Shown: positions 24,353-35,499, numbered from the stretch's first letter. The stretch is DNA of 35,729 nt from Plantago elongata (GCA_036897095.1 JAYMSP010001135.1:1-35729), one strand, 5' to 3'. Notes: generated from the sequence alone by a model not told the origin. Numbers and translations: made by a program.

Positions 24353-24805
24353 TAATAGATATCCAAAACTATGGAACGTGTTATGTTAATGAATAAAGGC
24401 AGAAGCTATAAACTTGACAATACTTGTCAAATAAATATAAATGTTGAGTGTAAGTTATCGATACACAAAGTCTGGTGTATTAAATACAATGAACAATTAC
24501 TTCTGAAATGTGTTGCATACGCTTTCAGACAAATTCACACTTACCCTTTGTAAATTCAACTCCGACATTTGGCAATAATATTTTACGATGGTTAATTTTT
24601 ACATTTTTGCGGCATTTACTGCATGAACGATATTTTGAAAAGATAGTTGGTAGTGTACGTACCAAAATAAAAAATTAATTTGACAGCGTTGGCATATGCG
24701 CTACAATGATAGTTCAAATACACACATCTTTTACTACCATCACTGGTATTCATACTCGGCCCAAAGTAAGCGCGGGCTACTCATACTTTTTTTGGGAAAA
24801 AAACT
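24353..24805. other. Spacer, nothing assigned
   Basis: AT-rich DNA with a 60-codon open frame (24371-24553) that has no domain, promoter or splice context. It is treated as noncoding. Confidence 0.5.
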
Positions 24806-24966
24806 TGGGGGCTGATTGGCATGGCATCCAAATCGCTCCATTTGGATCGATAAACAATAATTTGGCCTAAAATATAATTCAAATACCCCATTTCAATTTC
24901 ATTCCAAATACAATTTCACCAAAACCCATCCAAATGGCCATTTGAGTGTCATGTCAATCATTCCCT
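24806..24966. mobile_element. Fold-back MITE of about 160 bp
   Basis: The left end GGGGGCTGATTGGCATGGCA continues to TCCATTTGGA. Its right end read inverted is AGGGAATGATTGACATGACA and continues to CCATTTGGA. The two roughly 40-bp arms match at most positions, leaving a short AT-rich centre. This is the shape of a small inverted-repeat transposon. No clear target duplication was found, so its superfamily is open. Confidence 0.65.
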
Positions 24967-26090
24967 GAAATATCTTATCTAACTATATATTTTGAGGGTA
25001 TAAATAGTTTCTACACTTAGCAAATAAATTTTATACCTAATAAAAGAGAGTGCGCTTTGAAGAGCCTTAAAGTGCATCTTCGGGGTATTCGGCAACTATT
25101 TTAGAGGAATCCTGCCCTATCTTTTACGCTACCCGTGCAGGGCCCATACATATAATAATGGCATTAAATAAAGAATTTAGTGAGTAAATTTGATTTAATT
25201 AGTTAAATCATTCATTTACTCTCATCAACTCAGGTTTCATCATCTCTCCTTCCTTTTTTTTACTCAATTCTCCAAATTAATGTCCTATTTCCTAGCACAA
25301 CAACATTAATGACATCAACATTTACATTTTTTCATCCACAATTCCTTTTCAATGACTATGAATAAAATATTTAACTCCTAAATTATCATTTTGATTCACC
25401 CTAAAAGTATTACGTTTTTCAAATAATCTTTTTTAATTATGTGTTATAATATAGTATTAAAAAAATATTTCAATACTTATCATGATTTATATAACTTAGA
25501 TCCATTTGAAATTTTTACACAGAACCCCCTAAATCTATGGGTCAGCCCTGCTGGTATCATCCGTTTTTTCTCATACATCTTTCATATATTTCCTTGGATT
25601 CTCAGCATTTGTGGCAAGATCATTCCCGATGAGCCTATATTTAGCTACAAGTTCTTAAAATTGAAAAAATTGATCAATATCTAATAAGTCAACACATTTA
25701 AAACACAATTGTGTGAAAGTTTATGTTTACACGGCACTTTTGATGAAAATATTCTTACTGACATATACACGAAAAATGATATTGTATAATAATATTTCAA
25801 TCGCATGAAGTATAACATTAATTCAACAAATTAAAACCGACATGGGAATCTATTTTTTTTAATGATTAGCTTGTGATTTCTTTGAATAAAGCTGTAATTT
25901 AAACATTTAAAATTTAAGTCAACTATCAATTAATGTAGATTACACAATTCTTTAAAATAATGTTACATCTATTTAAAACACATCAAAGAAGAAAAGGAAG
26001 TATAATAAATAAAAATAAAATATGAATTCCTATAAAAAAGTTAGGAAAGAATAATTATGAATAATAAGTGTAAAAACCAACCAATTTGTT
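24967..26090. other. AT-rich spacer, no gene recognised
   Basis: AT-rich DNA. A more GC-rich patch at about 25040-25140 has no recognisable identity. The open frame at 25439-25684 has no domain and is probably chance. Confidence 0.5.
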
Positions 26091-26091
26091 C

Positions 26092-26099
26092 TATATATA
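26092..26099 (+). promoter_or_regulatory. TATA box candidate for the 26579 reading frame
   Basis: TATATATA in the context TTCTATATATAGGCATC. It lies 490 bp upstream of the start codon at 26579, which directly follows an intron-like acceptor (TTTTCAG). A noncoding first exon plus 5'-UTR intron would fit, as seen at the related locus near 35.4 kb. No transcript evidence is available. Confidence 0.35.
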
Positions 26100-26387
26100 G
26101 GCATCAGTTTCTCAACAATAAGCATAGCAAAACAATATTTTTCAGGCATCAACAATATTCATATAGGGTAGGATTTCTTAACCAACTGCATTTACAATTC
26201 GGTATATTGTTCATTTTAAGATTTGGTATGATGTTCATTGTAAGATCTAGCTGGTTCAGTTTCATGTAATCGATCAGAAATGTCTAATTCATAAAGTGTG
26301 TATAAGCTTTAGTTAGAATTGTTTTCTCGGTTTAAGAAACTTCATGCTCTTCTATCAATTTTATTTTGCTTTTGTGTCTTTACTGTT

Positions 26388-26476
26388 TTTTTTTTTTAAT
26401 TGGCTAAAGTTGACTCGAACTCCCGACCTATTAGTTAGAGGGTACGACTTTTCCAACTAAGTTGTACTTTATTGTC
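26388..26476 (-). mobile_element. Short tRNA-derived SINE with 7-bp target duplication
   Basis: On the minus strand the order is ACAACTTAGTTGG (A-box-like), then GTCGGGAGTTCGAGTCAA (B-box GTTCGAGTC), a short unrelated body and a terminal run of about 13 A (26397-26385). Both sides carry TACTGTT (26381-26387 and 26477-26483), a perfect 7-bp target duplication. The roughly 75-nt head without a long body suggests a very short SINE or a retroposed tRNA-like fragment. It lies in the presumed 5'-UTR intron of the 26579 frame. Confidence 0.7.
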
Positions 26477-26578
26477 TACTGTTAATTTGATTAACTGAGT
26501 TTATATAGATATTTTTTAAATGACCTTGTATCTGATCCAATTGATTACTTATCTATCTGATGATTTTCAGGCAGTACA

Positions 26579-26722
26579 ATGGCACTGATGAGGCATTTGT
26601 CTGGGCATCAGGTTCTTCTTAGCGATATTCAACGTTGCAAGGAAACACACCAGCAGTTAGATCATCCAAATGAGGACTTCTTTCCAAGTTTTACTGCAAA
26701 CAAGATGATTATCAACGAATAA
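26579..26722 (+). CDS. Unrecognised 47-codon frame, probably first coding exon or gene fragment
   Basis: The start codon follows TTTTCAGGCAGTACA, an acceptor-like context. The first 24 residues begin MALMRHLSGHQVLLSDIQRC and match the gene start at 35643 (MALLIHLSGHQMLLCDAQRC) at 17 of 24 positions through KET. The nucleotide similarity stops soon after. The frame closes with TAA at 26720-26722. I do not recognise the family. It may be a functional exon whose donor lies before the stop, a truncated duplicate of the right-edge gene, or a broken gene. Further downstream (26961-27115) the strand has another protein-like frame. Nothing shows that the pieces are joined. Confidence 0.4.
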   Translation: MALMRHLSGHQVLLSDIQRCKETHQQLDHPNEDFFPSFTANKMIINE

Positions 26723-27419
26723 ATCGGGCACTTGATGTACCAAGACAAGTCTGGAAGGTGTCTCCCTGTGATTATCAACATATTAGCTCTCATAGCCTGA
26801 CTAGAGTCCTTAAGAGCTGCTTTCTTTTCCGTCGTAGGCACGTAGTTCCGAAGTAAGATTTGCCCCGCGCCACACATATTTGATCCCTCATCTCGACTAG
26901 CTAGAGTCCTTCGAGGGATGAGATTGATTTTGCAGTGTTGGTATTTTTCTCAATTCCTGGATGGCAAGAGCTGATTTCGACATAGTAGTGGAGGTCAGAT
27001 TATACGGTCTAAAACTAATAGGGCCTTTAGAACAAGATGATTGTCAACGATTTGTACTTGGTTTGCAAGGAGTTTCTTCTGTATGGAACATACCGAGCCA
27101 AATTCAAATGCATGTTAGTTTGTTTATTCGCGCATTTTTGTCAATCCTTTTAACGATGGATAAACTAAATTGCTTTTTGTTATTGTTCTCATTCGTTATT
27201 TCTATAATTTATGTGTTACAGCCTATCTTTGCATCTGAAGGGTCAAAATTATAAGTTGTTTATGAAGTGAAGCTTTAGATATGGAGTAGCAAGAAATGCA
27301 GATTCAAAAAAATTAGACATACAACTAACGTCTCTGAAGGACCATTTGTTGTGATTTATAATGTCACAAAAATGTGGAAGCGACCTCGTCAGCGTGCACT
27401 TGAATCATTCGAAGACAAG
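26723..27419 (+). pseudogene. Possible gene fragments downstream of the 26579 frame
   Basis: Three protein-like open stretches lie on this strand in different frames: one starting QDDYQRINRALDVPRQVW (about 26700-26790), one starting MARADFDIVVEVRLYGLKLI (26961 on) and one around GPFVVIYNVTKMWKRPRQRA (27279-27476). The first two share a 19-of-20-nt repeat, AACAAGATGATT(A/G)TCAACGA, at 26699 and 27031. I know no family for them and found no splice model joining them. The last one overlaps the end of the D-cysteine desulfhydrase gene on the other strand. Confidence 0.25.
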
Positions 27420-30400
27420 TTATGGCATTCGGAAGAAAGATTTATTATACCGCTGTGCCAGCCCAAACATTCCTAAAGTCCCTCCGGTGTGAAGCATTAC
27501 CACTTTGGTATTTCCTTCACTGTTCTGGCTTAACCGGGTTGCAAGATCCCAAGCAGATAAAGTATACACAGGATCCACAAGAATGCCAGTCTGCTGTGCT
27601 ATCTTTCGGCATTCTTGGACTTCTCCTTTGAGAATATTGCCAAACCTGTGACAGACAGTCGATGAGTGGCAAGATAAGAAAGAACTCGAGTTTAATGTTC
27701 CTTTGCTATGATAAATGCAAATGTGACGAAAGAGGTGAATAACATTACTTTCTAGGCGAGTTGCGCTCTACCCAGTGGATGATTCCACGTTTTAGTTCAC
27801 TTGTGGATAAGCCAGAACGTGGACATGAAGAACTCGTGAGAAATTCAGATATCAAATTTTGCTCTTTCGCTCTGTAGTTGTCAATTTTGTCAGCCAGCAT
27901 TATTGCAGTTACTTTCCACGGAAGCCTGAAACAGAAAAATATAACAACATAAAAGGTGTATCTCTAAAGTTAATCAAAGTGATTTTGACCACAGATCAAA
28001 AAATATTATCAAGAAAACAATCTAAAATCTCACCCTAAAAGTAAAGCTCCAAGGCCCAAACCAATAGCGGTTGTCCCAGTACCCGCATCAACAACAATGT
28101 TTAGTAACTGTTTTTCCCCGAACAGATGGTCTTGTGACAAGTACCGTATCAGACGTATGAGACCTATCAGGATGCATACAGCGACTATTTATCAGTAAAT
28201 TGGAAATCAGTAACAGTTCCAAATCATTTATGTGGAATAAACCGACATCCACATGGTCCAACATCAAAGAAGAGAATACCAACTTTTGGAATTCTCATAA
28301 CTTTCACCTTTTTCAAAGCAGCTTATTGTGCAAAAGCTAAAATTGTTCACAGGTATAGAGATGGACCAGTGGTATGCATGAAGCTCCTCTTCGGACATGC
28401 ATATAGCAATCATCAAAGTACTTCAAAGAAACAGATTAATTTCTAACTGATATTAAGCAAGTAGGTAAAAATGATATTGTTTCCTAGAATTAAGCATGCA
28501 TATTCAGTGTTGATGTCTCTCATAGATGAAAATGAACAATAAAAGTCAACATATTAATGTCATTATTCCACGAGTATATTCTTGAAAAGAAAGAAAATGG
28601 ATTATAAAAGCCTATGAAATTTCTGGAAGCGAAATTTCCAATCACGATAATGATGCTTTAAATACCTAGTATAGCTATGGCATCCCCTGCGCCTTCATTG
28701 ATGATAGCAACCTTCCTTGAGCTTTCCTGACAGCTAACAGGATCTGTTTGTGAGAAACTTTGTTGTCTGTATTCTTGATTTCTGAATGAAGCCTCGAGAA
28801 TGTCATAGAGCGATAGAATGGAACCGCTGTGGCCAGCAACGGACTCAGCATGTCTTGAAAGCATTTCTTCTCTTCTGGCATATAATGATCTAGGTGTGTA
28901 AATCACATCTCCATATAATTTAGAAACCAGGTTGTATCCAGTTAGAATTTCCGGCTCTTCTCCTCGAAGTAGCAAATGTGACTTTATTCCTCTCTCTGCA
29001 CACGACACAGCTGCATTATGGAAGTAAAGAGGTTAGAACTGCATTTCACAAGCATACACTGAGCTTGCAACTCGACAACTAATTAAAAGGGAGTTTGCAA
29101 CGACTTTTGCAGAAGCTTCTAGGTTATGTCTAGCAAAATTAGTGATTTTGGTTTTGCATGAAAACATGGTTTTTAATTAAGCCTTCAGAAGCTAAAAACC
29201 AGAAGCACAATCAGACCATCTTCTAATTTCTCATCTGTTAATCTCTAGTAAGCTGTTTGCAGCTTTGTCATACGTCTACCACTTTTCACAAACACTTCAT
29301 CAATTTTCTCACCAGCCACATGTACGAGCTTTCAATGAACTGCAGCACAGCTGAAATACATCCAGAAGTTGCAAACACCCTCAGTAAGAACAAGGAAAAA
29401 AATTCCTATTTAACTAGTGATGCAACATACCAACAGCTGCAGCATGCGCACTTTGGCAACCTCCACAGGTAACCTAATTTTTTTCAAATAAGATACTTTC
29501 ATTTATAAGTATAAGAAATATTGAAAAATCATTTAGGATATTCTTTAATTAAGGATTTCCTATTTATAACATGATCACATCACAGAAGAATTCAACAAAT
29601 ATACGAGCATACTCTAGAGGGCCTCCCTGCAGCTAGATTATGCACATCCCACTATATATAAGGAATATTCTGAAAAGTTATTATGATCCAAAGATTACTA
29701 TTAGAATGACTCGAAAGGATTATGAGCTTGACATATGGAGCTCTTAGTTATGCTGGAGGTATGCATGCAGTTGGCGTCGTTATTTATTTTATGCATCCAC
29801 AGAGTTCGAGTTTGATCATTCTGTACAATGTGGTGTGATAAAAAAAGAAAATGGGAGACTTTTGTAGTCAGGTAAATATACTAGTAAGAGAGGTCGAATA
29901 TCTCAAAAAGATACAGTATTTGACAAGGAAACTATGATAGCGGAGCATACATGCAAGTATATTTATTGTACATAGTCAGGATCAATCATACATGGAAGTG
30001 TTTGAAAAGGTATCGCAGAGATGTTAGTGATAGGCTTGAGAAGCTGTAAAGTTCAGGGTGTGCCCTTCGATGGATCAGAGCTACAATATGTCCAAGAGAA
30101 GATTTTGAACCAAAAACTATCAACAGCTAAGGTCATAATAGAATATGAACGCTAATAAACAAAAAAGAAAGAGTTTAAAGAAAATAAAAGAGACGGTGAT
30201 GCTTGCAACTGCAGAAGAATCATAAGTTCAGAACTCACCACATCAGTCACAGCATAATCTTCGAGCAGAGGAAGCAATGCATCCAATTTCCGCGCCTTGT
30301 TACCGTTGGCTAATGGATGCAACAGATCATCCCTCACTACGTAAAACGACGAGGATGCATTAGGTCTATCCACAGTTCCAGTACCAAGAGAAGGTTGTAC

Positions 30401-30934
30401 ATTGTTGCGGAACGAGATGCCATCTCCACTTCGGTCGAAAACCGTTATCTGGTTAATTTTAGAATCTGGATAGCTTAACGCCCACCTTCTACAGAGAGAT
30501 TTGGAAACAAACTCCACATTGCCCAGACTACATTTCACAACATTCTGTCACAATAACCCAAAATGGATATTCAGACAAACACACAATAACCCAAAATAGA
30601 TATTCAGATGAAGTGCTCCATTAACTTTCACAAGTCACAACATACAACTGAAAAATGGAAACTTTGAGCCATATCTACAAGCTTTTCATGGGATTACGTT
30701 TCAAACAATATATTGGGAATTTAGCTAGAAAGAAAGTATCCACAACATAAAATGTGATTGATAGATAAGAGAGGGCAATTAGAGTAAAGAGAAGGATAAA
30801 TTAAGGACCTGAGACAAATTTGGAGCAGACCCAGAGTGAAATTCATTTCTTATGGCTGGAATTACAGGAGAATATCTGGGCAGTAATTGGTACCTCATGG
30901 TTGTGGAACTCAACTTTTCAAGACGATCCGCCAT
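27420..30934 (-). CDS. D-CDES2: D-cysteine desulfhydrase 2-like PLP enzyme (probably mitochondrial)
   Basis: Fold-type II PLP enzyme of the ACC deaminase/D-cysteine desulfhydrase family, splitting D-cysteine to pyruvate, ammonia and sulfide. Exons on the minus strand: 30934-30809, 30544-30239, 29473-29431, 29010-28666, 28163-28034, 27925-27749, 27645-27420. Frame is kept through 450 residues. The PLP lysine is expected at Lys125 in [19 protein letters not shown], by analogy with Lys51 of bacterial ACC deaminase. [20 protein letters not shown] follows across exons 2-4. The phosphate-binding Gly loop is [14 protein letters not shown] (about 299-312). The C-terminus has [19 protein letters not shown]. 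An N-terminal extension of about 100 residues may hold the organelle targeting sequence. The start ATG was chosen in a separate upstream exon because the continuation into exon 2 has no ATG. Length is close to the Arabidopsis homologue (about 427). Confidence 0.92.
29474..30238 (-). other. D-CDES2 intron 2 (765 bp)
   Basis: Intron between exons ending ...DYAVTDV and starting [13 protein letters not shown]. It has an AGTTCGAGTTTGATC string at about 29802 followed by an A-rich stretch, faintly SINE-like but without a good A box or target duplication. Confidence 0.7.
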
Positions 30935-31002
30935 TGAAGAACTTGGCAAGTACAATTCGCCAAGAATCCATCAGTCAATTTCAAATAAAGTTACCATTAA
31001 AT

Positions 31003-31150
31003 ATCGAGGGTTAGCTCGAATCGAACTGATTTTATTTTCGAGTCGAGTGTAGTTCAACAAAATTATTTTTTCGAGCTCGACTAAAATTTAAACTAAATAA
31101 GTTGAGCTCGAAAAAGTAGTGGCTTAATTAATGAGCCGAGCTTGAACTTG
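31003..31150. repeat. GAGCTCGA-rich repeat near the D-CDES2 start
   Basis: Repeated TCGAG, GAGCTCGA, AGCTCGAATCGAAC and GAGCCGAGCTTGAAC motifs begin about 70 bp upstream of the D-CDES2 start codon. The same class of repeat is seen at 11960-12165. It is probably the end of a DNA transposon, but borders are unclear. Confidence 0.4.
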
Positions 31151-31476
31151 TTTTAATTATATGGAAACTTAGACCCCGACATAGTGCAATTAGAGGGTTG
31201 GAAGGTGTGGAAGAGTAACAATATTAGGAAAGTATAAGAAACATTAAAGTATACAAATGCGATAAGAGTTAATTAGGTTTTTCCTTAAGATTGTATTCTT
31301 GGCTTTGGTGGTGTATATGAGTTTGCAGTAATAGTTTCCCCATAATTAATATTTTATTAAACGACTAGGTTGCACAACTTGATGAGGTGAAATACATAAA
31401 TAATATAAAAGGGGCCAAACCGAATTAATAGAAGATCAAGTCCAATACATTTAACAAGATCCAACCCTATCATTGA

Positions 31477-31498
31477 GGCCCAATTCGATCTAGGCCCA
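31477..31498 (-). promoter_or_regulatory. Paired GGCCCA (site II-like) motifs upstream of D-CDES2
   Basis: Two TGGGCC motifs (minus strand) at 31482-31477 and 31498-31493, 16 bp apart, about 545 bp upstream of the start codon. Site II elements bound by TCP factors occur in many nuclear genes for mitochondrial proteins. The distance is large and the motif is short. Confidence 0.25.
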
Positions 31499-31559
31499 AC
31501 CGTTAGTGTTGTCCCAGTCCGATTAACTATACATTCAAAGGGGAAATTTGTGTCATCGA

Positions 31560-32571
31560 CATCTGATGGGCTTGTTTGCACTTGGATTACCATGCGTTAC
31601 AGAAAATGACATGGGACTGTTGATCCAACAAAAAGTGTTGTTAAAGGACCAGTTTACCCTTTCCGCCTTCATGTTAATTTCTCTCTTCTTGTCAGATTAT
31701 AGTACAAACGATTTGTACTTGCTTAACTTATCTATTATATCTCATAATTTACGTAATTGTAATTAGAAGACTCGAATATTTAAAAATTTATTTAGTTCCT
31801 TCAACTAGTTTTGTTAAGCTATATAGGTACATTTTAGTGTTTGCTTTTTAATACAATATCATTCTTGTCCAATGAACTTTATTGGATTCCAAATTTCCAT
31901 TTCTGTTATCGGAATATAAGATTCTGATTATTCTTTGGTCTTAACTTAGGTGTTGGAATTTTAAAAAAAAGATCTAACTTCCTATCTGCACTTGTGCTTG
32001 ATTTTTTCTTTCTAATTTATAGAATTCTTCCAGGGTTTTATGTTGATTTAACAATAATATCTAGCCTCATTTTTTATTCTCATGTGTAAATTTTATTCCG
32101 GTATGGTAGGATGCACATATAAAACGTATTGTCTGCATCTCCCACTTGTATCCAATTGTTTTTGTTCTTTATGCCCAAAAAAATGATTTGATTTATTCAA
32201 GGTATATATATACACACATATGGTTACAAATATATGTTAACTTTTGTAGTCCCCAAATACATGGGTAACGGTGTAAAAATCATGGTTATATCATGTAAAT
32301 GTTTTTAAAATATTTGATTTTAAAACTTACATTACTTAACGGAATAAGTTTCAAATTAAGGGCATAAGCTGCTAACATATTCAAGCTCCGCTAGTGATTG
32401 AAATTAGGTTTTGACATTTTTGTTTGCCAGAAGTCCTTAAACCTAGTTTTAAAATTTAATTATCGACCCAAAGACATGCAAAATGAAAACCACTTAAACT
32501 TGATCTAGGTAAAGTATTTGTATATCAAGTAGTAAAGTCATATGGTAAAAAAGTTGAGTTTAATGGATTTA
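31560..32571. other. AT-rich spacer, nothing assigned
   Basis: AT-rich noncoding DNA between the D-CDES2 upstream region and the Copia LTR. The open frame at 31548-31766 has no domain or context. Confidence 0.5.
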
Positions 32572-33998
32572 TGTTAGGAATATTTATTTAGTGTTTTGAT
32601 CATTCAATATAATAACTTATGTTAGTTCAGAAATTTGTTTAATATTCTTGGTTCACTTGAACATTGTAAAGAAAAAATATATCAAGTATGATAGTTTTAG
32701 AAACCTTGTATTAAAATGTTAGGTCTCTGAATATAATTTTTATTTATCTCGAAGAAGACCAAGAAGGAGTCATCCAAGTAAAGTAGTTATATTGGAGAAG
32801 ACCTTTTTGCACAAATTAAAGGTATATGAAGATAAAGGAGGAAAGTATCATCGGATAGTTGCTTCCAGGAACCTATGGTTTAACTTGTGTTTTGTTTACA
32901 ACATAAAGTTATAAGTAAATTTCGGAGACAACATGTTTTTGAGAGAAGGAACATGTTAAGCTTTAGAAAGCTACATGCATCCGTTGAGACTACATGGCGG
33001 AATATAGTATAATGCATTTATTGCTGCGACAAAAATGTCTCTATCTTTTGCAGAACTCTCTTAAAAGAGACATACGCATGGGAGTACTAATTTTAAGATA
33101 TGAACATATTGAATTTGAAATATGTCTAACGGATACTATTCAAACGACTATAAAATTCATCTATAAATATCAACACTTATAAGTTGAGAAATACACACAC
33201 GAACTACGCTCATAATCTAACTTTCAAGCAAGTATTCTCTCAAGTATCTCGCTACTCTTCCAAGCATTCTGTTGCGGCCAAAGCTCAAAGAATCACTAGT
33301 AGTTCTAAGTGTCTTGATCCTTCAAAAAGTATTGCCATTTGTGAAAAAGTTGAATCTCTAGATTACTATCAGAGCTTCATTCTCTTGAACAAATCTCATA
33401 AACTTGGATTAGTAAAGAGCAATCTACCATTCATTGAATAAGTATATTGAGCAGACTTGATTCTTCCAAGCTTTCTGAATATAACTGCAAAGTTATACAA
33501 GAAGCTTACTTGACAAACAATCATAACCAATACCTTCAAGGTGTGGAGTACATAAAGTACTTGGTTTGAGAAATCAATGAATAGCTCTAATGTTATCTTG
33601 ACTATAAGAAGTACTTGACTCGTGGAGCTAGAGAACAACTCAGGGGGAACATTTGGTTGAGAACCATTTGTTTTAGGGATCTTAGAATATGATTATTTTA
33701 AGGAGAATTCAATTATTTGTTCTAGTGAATTGCCGAAGTGGATTAGTTGGAGGATTACGCCACCTCCGGATACCACTATATTTGATGTGTTATTTACTTT
33801 CTGTATTTATCTTTCAACAACTCACACACATTTACTACAACAAGCACAAACTCATTTATCTATCGATTAAGTCTTCTGCTTTATGATTATTAAGTATCAG
33901 ATACCTACAAGTATTTGAGAAATCATTGTTTATCGAAAAAATTTAAAAAGACTATTCACCCTCTATAGTCTTTTACTTAGTCATTATCTGGACCAACA
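32572..33998 (+). mobile_element. Decayed Copia-type LTR of about 1.4 kb
   Basis: The start TGTTAGGAATATTTATTTAG runs into TGTTTTGATCATTCAATA, like the 5' end of long Copia LTRs. A TATAAATAT box is at 33162-33170. Near the end come GCCGAAGTGGATTAG, GATACCACTATATTTG, AGACTATTCACCCTCTATAGTC and GGACCAACA, the usual order at the 3' end of such LTRs just before the primer binding site. The following ATTTGTAACAA would be a decayed primer site. No gag or pol follows, so it is a solo or truncated LTR. Open frames inside (32994-33886) are not host genes. The left border is approximate. Confidence 0.55.
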
Positions 33999-35371
33999 AT
34001 TTGTAACAATACAACTAGGAAACAAAAGATTCCAAGGCAGATTACTTCAAGTACATTTTCCCAAAAAGTGTCGGTTAGACCAAGTAAAAGAATACAAAAA
34101 CCTTAATATATCACTAAACCCACACAATTTGAAAAGTTTGCATACGATTCCAAAGAGGGTTCCCCCCCCCCCCCCCCCCTTCAAGAGTATTTATTATGTA
34201 CAACCGAAATCACCACCCAATAAGGATGATAAATAGACAGACTTGAATATAAAAAGAAATCATTACATACCTCATCTTGCCGGCTGTATTGGGCATAATT
34301 GTAAACTTATGTTATCAACGTTATAGGCTAATGATGCTCATGCATAGTGATGTCGAAGTGCATCTCTTTTCTTAGCTCGAGTTTGATCGGTGTCTTGCTC
34401 CACATGAACTAATGGCTCCCCATTTGTGGGTGATGTGTTGGTGGTGCAACAACGTGGATATTTGAATATCACATTCGACTTAATCTAACAATATGGTTTC
34501 CATTTTCACATGTATTCATTGTTAATAACATGACATTTTTATAATCACGTATATAAACCTTTATGTCCTGCATGGATTCATGATATATTAGTAAGAACAT
34601 GGCAGTTTTATAATCACATATAAACGGGTTAATTTGGTTTACATATTCTTTAATCCATCAAGTTATTAGTGACATGTAATACCGTATATACAAGAAAAAA
34701 AAAGAAAAAAAAACTATTTTCCATAATAAATGCACAAAACAACGTAACATTACACTTTATATACCTAGGGAACAGTTGATGGACACTTGAGTACACGTGG
34801 TAATGATATGTAAAAAGAAGCTCTAACAGTTTACGTACTATTCCCGCCCAAACAATACACGATAATGCCATAAAGCATCATTTCAAGTAAAGCACTAAAG
34901 ATTCATTTCAAGTAATATTATCGTCATACTGTCTAAATATCAGATTTATTTTGAATATATTATTCTTTTCTATTTAATCTTTTTATAAGTAATTTAAAGA
35001 TTCTAAATTGGACTTACTTCATCTTATCAACATTTTTTTCCATATTGAGGTAGTATGAGCAGTTGAGCAACGAGTGATAGTATTGTTAAAAAGATTCCGA
35101 CAGATTGCCATACACGGGACACATCCCAATTGTGTCGAACTTTCCATTTTTTGGAATGGAATAGGATCAAGATCAAACTTATTCAACAATTTAACATAAT
35201 AAAAATTCTAACATATTACAATAGACGATGTTAAATGTACAATTTTAATAATTTAGTTCTTTAAAAGAAATAAGTAATAAATTGATTACTCGATAAATAT
35301 ATATATGTATTACATCCATATATAACAACGACGGTCAATGCCAAAACGGTTGATAATTAATTGAGGCGGTC
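33999..35371. other. Spacer upstream of right-edge gene
   Basis: AT-rich DNA with an 18-nt C tract (34162-34179). It also has an imperfect direct repeat built on AACATG(A/G)CA(T/G)TTTTATAATCAC (about 34527 and 34597). No gene is recognised. Confidence 0.55.
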
Positions 35372-35379
35372 TATAAATA
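35372..35379 (+). promoter_or_regulatory. TATA box of right-edge gene
   Basis: TATAAATA in GGTCTATAAATAGAG, followed by a pyrimidine-rich leader with two telo-box motifs, AAACCCTAG (35423-35431) and AAACCCTA (35483-35490). These are typical of highly expressed or growth-linked plant genes. Transcription probably starts about 30 bp downstream. Confidence 0.6.
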
Positions 35380-35499
35380 GAGAAGAAGAGGAAGGGTTTC
35401 TACACACAAAAGAAAAACACAAAAACCCTAGTCTCACTCACCCTGATAGGTCTGCATCAATTCTCTCCATTAACCAGAATAGAAACCCTACCTACAGAG

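Noticed and set aside
29740..29870. Possible second SINE (AGTTCGAGTTTGATC plus A-rich stretch)
   Set aside because: A box is poor and no flanking duplication was found.
30152..30538. 128-codon frame appearing to start at MKCSLG
   Set aside because: The first codon is GTG, internal to D-CDES2 exon 2; the protein starts in the upstream exon.
32994..33886. Several open frames of 60-85 codons
   Set aside because: They lie inside the proposed Copia LTR and show no host protein features.
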